7,943 nt of DNA from assembly GCA_025996865.1 (NCBI GenBank), contig BNTV01000169.1:1-7943 (forward strand). The letters run 5' to 3'. The position numbers and the translations under genes were made by a program. Below, in pieces: positions 7,073 to 7,943 of this stretch (positions are counted from its first letter, which is position 1; every line of letters starts with the position of its first letter). The notes beneath the pieces were generated by a model. The model worked only from the letters and a program-made list of their open reading frames with translations. It was not told the DNA's origin and did not search any database. This DNA comes from Bacteroidia bacterium. GTDB taxonomy: Bacteria; Bacteroidota; Bacteroidia; Bacteroidales; Azobacteroidaceae.

Positions 7073-7073
7073 T

Positions 7074-7423
7074 TTATTCGTCCTGCCAAAACCATTTTTC
7101 ATCCAAATCAATTCTATTCTCTTTGAAAAGACGCCTTATCTCCTCAACAAAACTTTCCTTTTTATGGTGTTCTTGCTGATTTTTTTTGAACTTGACACTT
7201 TTATATCCTTTATATAATCGGCTAAAGCAACTGAAGGATGTAAATCGGATAACAGGTGAATATGGTCTTGCATCCCATTGATTCGGAATAGAGTCCCTTT
7301 TCTATTTTTGATAATTCCCCAAATATAGGCGTACAAAAGTGAAGAATTTTCAAGCGGAATTGTTTTTTTGCTGTTTTTTGTTCTAAAAACAATGTGATAA
7401 AGAATTTGATTATAAGCGGACAT
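7074..7423 (-). pseudogene. decayed IS200/IS605-type Y1 (HUH) transposase, internal deletion plus frameshift
   Basis: The N-terminal part (7423 down to about 7185) reads MSAYNQILYHIVFRTKN, then YIWGIIKN (33-40), GMQDHIHLL (50-58) with the HUH pair His54/His56, and LHPSVALADYIKDIK (61-75), typical of IS200-like TnpA. After KVSSSK the frame leaves the family and stops at 7136. The family C-terminus appears in another minus frame just after: NQQEHHKKESFVEEIRR and on to EKWFWQDE, ending with TAA at 7076-7074. About 40-45 family residues are missing between the parts, including the helix start with the catalytic Tyr; the slot four residues before the conserved Gln now reads Phe. The junction lies at an 8-T run (7180-7187). 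Intact members have about 150 aa and nick and rejoin single-stranded DNA. No tnpB gene is present. The remnant sits between 115-bp inverted repeats. Confidence 0.85.
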
Positions 7424-7468
7424 AACTGTTTTGATTTTAATAAGTTATTGGTTGTATTTTTCTGTTTG

Positions 7469-7498
7469 CAAATGTAGTTATTTTTTATAAAATAGCAA
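7469..7498 (-). promoter_or_regulatory. intact Bacteroidota-type promoter of the transposase remnant
   Basis: On the minus strand: TTG (7498-7496), a 19-nt spacer, then TACATTTG (7476-7469). Transcription would start near 7462, about 40 nt before the ATG at 7423. Element and spacer match the bL31 promoter layout. Confidence 0.55.
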
Positions 7499-7517
7499 TG
7501 CTTTTGAAGTAAATAAG

Positions 7518-7632
7518 TTCAACTCCTATCGGAGTTGAGGGGATGATGAGGGGTCGCTCTACCCCGGGCTGCGCTTCGCTTGCCGCGGGGTTACCCAAAT
7601 AGAAGACCTTACGGTCTTCCGGGTTCAGCACC
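7518..7632 (-). repeat. right arm of the 115-bp inverted repeat (hairpin array copy)
   Basis: Inverted copy of 6958-7072. It keeps the hairpins at 7519-7538 (minus-strand loop GATA), about 7561-7592 (GCTTCGC at 7573-7579, i.e. GCGAAGC on the minus strand) and 7602-7619 (minus-strand loop GTAA). It ends inside what is the third hairpin of the left array, so the three outer left hairpins have no counterpart here. Confidence 0.9.
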
Positions 7633-7732
7633 TCAATTTAATATTTAGCCATTTGAACACCTCATTTACGTTCACATTTCCCGGAATCCATGCAATAGCT
7701 GCCGCAAACACCCCGATTTTATTGTCAAACAT
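7625..7732 (-). CDS. possible short or truncated ORF, 35 codons, unrecognised
   Basis: From ATG at 7732 the minus strand reads MFDNKIGVFAAAIAWIPG and on to EVFKWLNIK, then leaves protein-like sequence exactly where the right repeat arm begins, with TGA at 7627-7625. The same frame is open 12 codons further upstream (a GFGW segment) back to a TAG. The hydrophobic, glycine-bearing composition looks protein-like, but I recognise no family. It may be a gene fragment whose 3' part was lost or replaced at the repeat boundary, or chance. Confidence 0.2.
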   Translation of the reverse strand: MFDNKIGVFAAAIAWIPGNVNVNEVFKWLNIKLRC

Positions 7733-7943
7733 GAATAAAAACCAGCCAAAACCGTTTTTACGTCCATTCTACAAAATATTTACCCAGAAAGAATCTAACA
7801 ATTGTGTATTTTCACATATAATCAGGCGTGAAAACCTTATAAATTTGATAAATTTAATAAAATACTCATTTTTTGTTTAAATAATTATCTATTTCGCATT
7901 TTTATTTAAAAATAATACTTACATTTGCAGCGATTTTGACAAA
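7633..7943. other. AT-rich region without a recognisable gene
   Basis: Apart from the doubtful short minus-strand frame at its left end and a -7 box at its right end, I see no coding sequence, RNA gene or repeat here. A 75-codon plus-strand frame (7653-7880) is low-complexity and reads across the doubtful ORF in antisense, so it was not called. Confidence 0.5.
7920..7927 (+). promoter_or_regulatory. possible -7 promoter element pointing out of the window
   Basis: TACATTTG matches TAnnTTTG and is followed by GCAG, as at other promoters here (TTTGCA). No TTG lies at the expected 17-23 nt distance upstream, so only half of the promoter is supported. If real, its gene starts right of the window. 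Confidence 0.35.

Noticed and set aside
6874..7632. CRISPR array or integron-like attachment sites
   Set aside because: The hairpins differ from each other in sequence and there are no regular repeats with unique spacers; the only true repeat is one inverted pair.
7653..7880. 75-codon plus-strand open frame near the right edge
   Set aside because: Low-complexity tail of Asn, Leu and Ile, no promoter or family resemblance; the opposite strand looks slightly more protein-like.

Overview
The window looks like a chromosome piece from a member of the Bacteroidota, most likely Bacteroidales-like. Evidence: AT-rich DNA, no Shine-Dalgarno sequences before the starts, several promoters of the Bacteroidota type (TTG, about 19 nt, TAnnTTTG), and protein families written in the form usual for that phylum (zinc-free bL31, SIS-only arabinose-5-phosphate isomerase, DUF4143-type AAA protein). 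This placement comes from sequence reading only; no search was run.

Layout. Bases 2-601 hold the 3' half of an AAA ATPase gene cut by the window edge. It converges on an M16 zinc peptidase gene (619-1839, minus). The peptidase and a kdsD-type isomerase gene (1907-2512, plus) diverge from one small region in which their two promoters physically overlap. Next, on the plus strand, come an aspartate kinase of an unusual subtype resembling the aspartokinase of ectoine clusters (2601-3995), a MarC-family membrane protein 5 nt later (4001-4585), and a two-half AspT/YidE-type transporter with two RCK_C-like domains (4628-6301). These three probably form one transcription unit that links aspartate use with transport. 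A perfect 19-bp palindrome separates the transporter from the convergent bL31 gene (6386-6640, minus).

From about 6700 to the right edge there is no intact, recognisable gene. The main structure is an array of short hairpins (6773-7071). Its inner 115 bp recur as an inverted copy at 7518-7632, with five differences by eye. Between the two arms lies a decayed IS200/IS605-type Y1 transposase gene (7074-7423, minus) that keeps its HUH motif and promoter. It has lost a central block including the catalytic-tyrosine region and has changed frame. Every small hairpin here has, on one strand, a GNA or GNNA loop (GTA, GTAA, GACA/GATA, GGCA, GAA), the loop class known for very stable single-stranded DNA hairpins. 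The layout resembles a REP/RAYT unit (transposase between inverted palindromic repeats) and is the most interesting part of the window. The last 300 bases are AT-rich, with one short unrecognised open frame running into the right arm and a -7 promoter element pointing out of the window.
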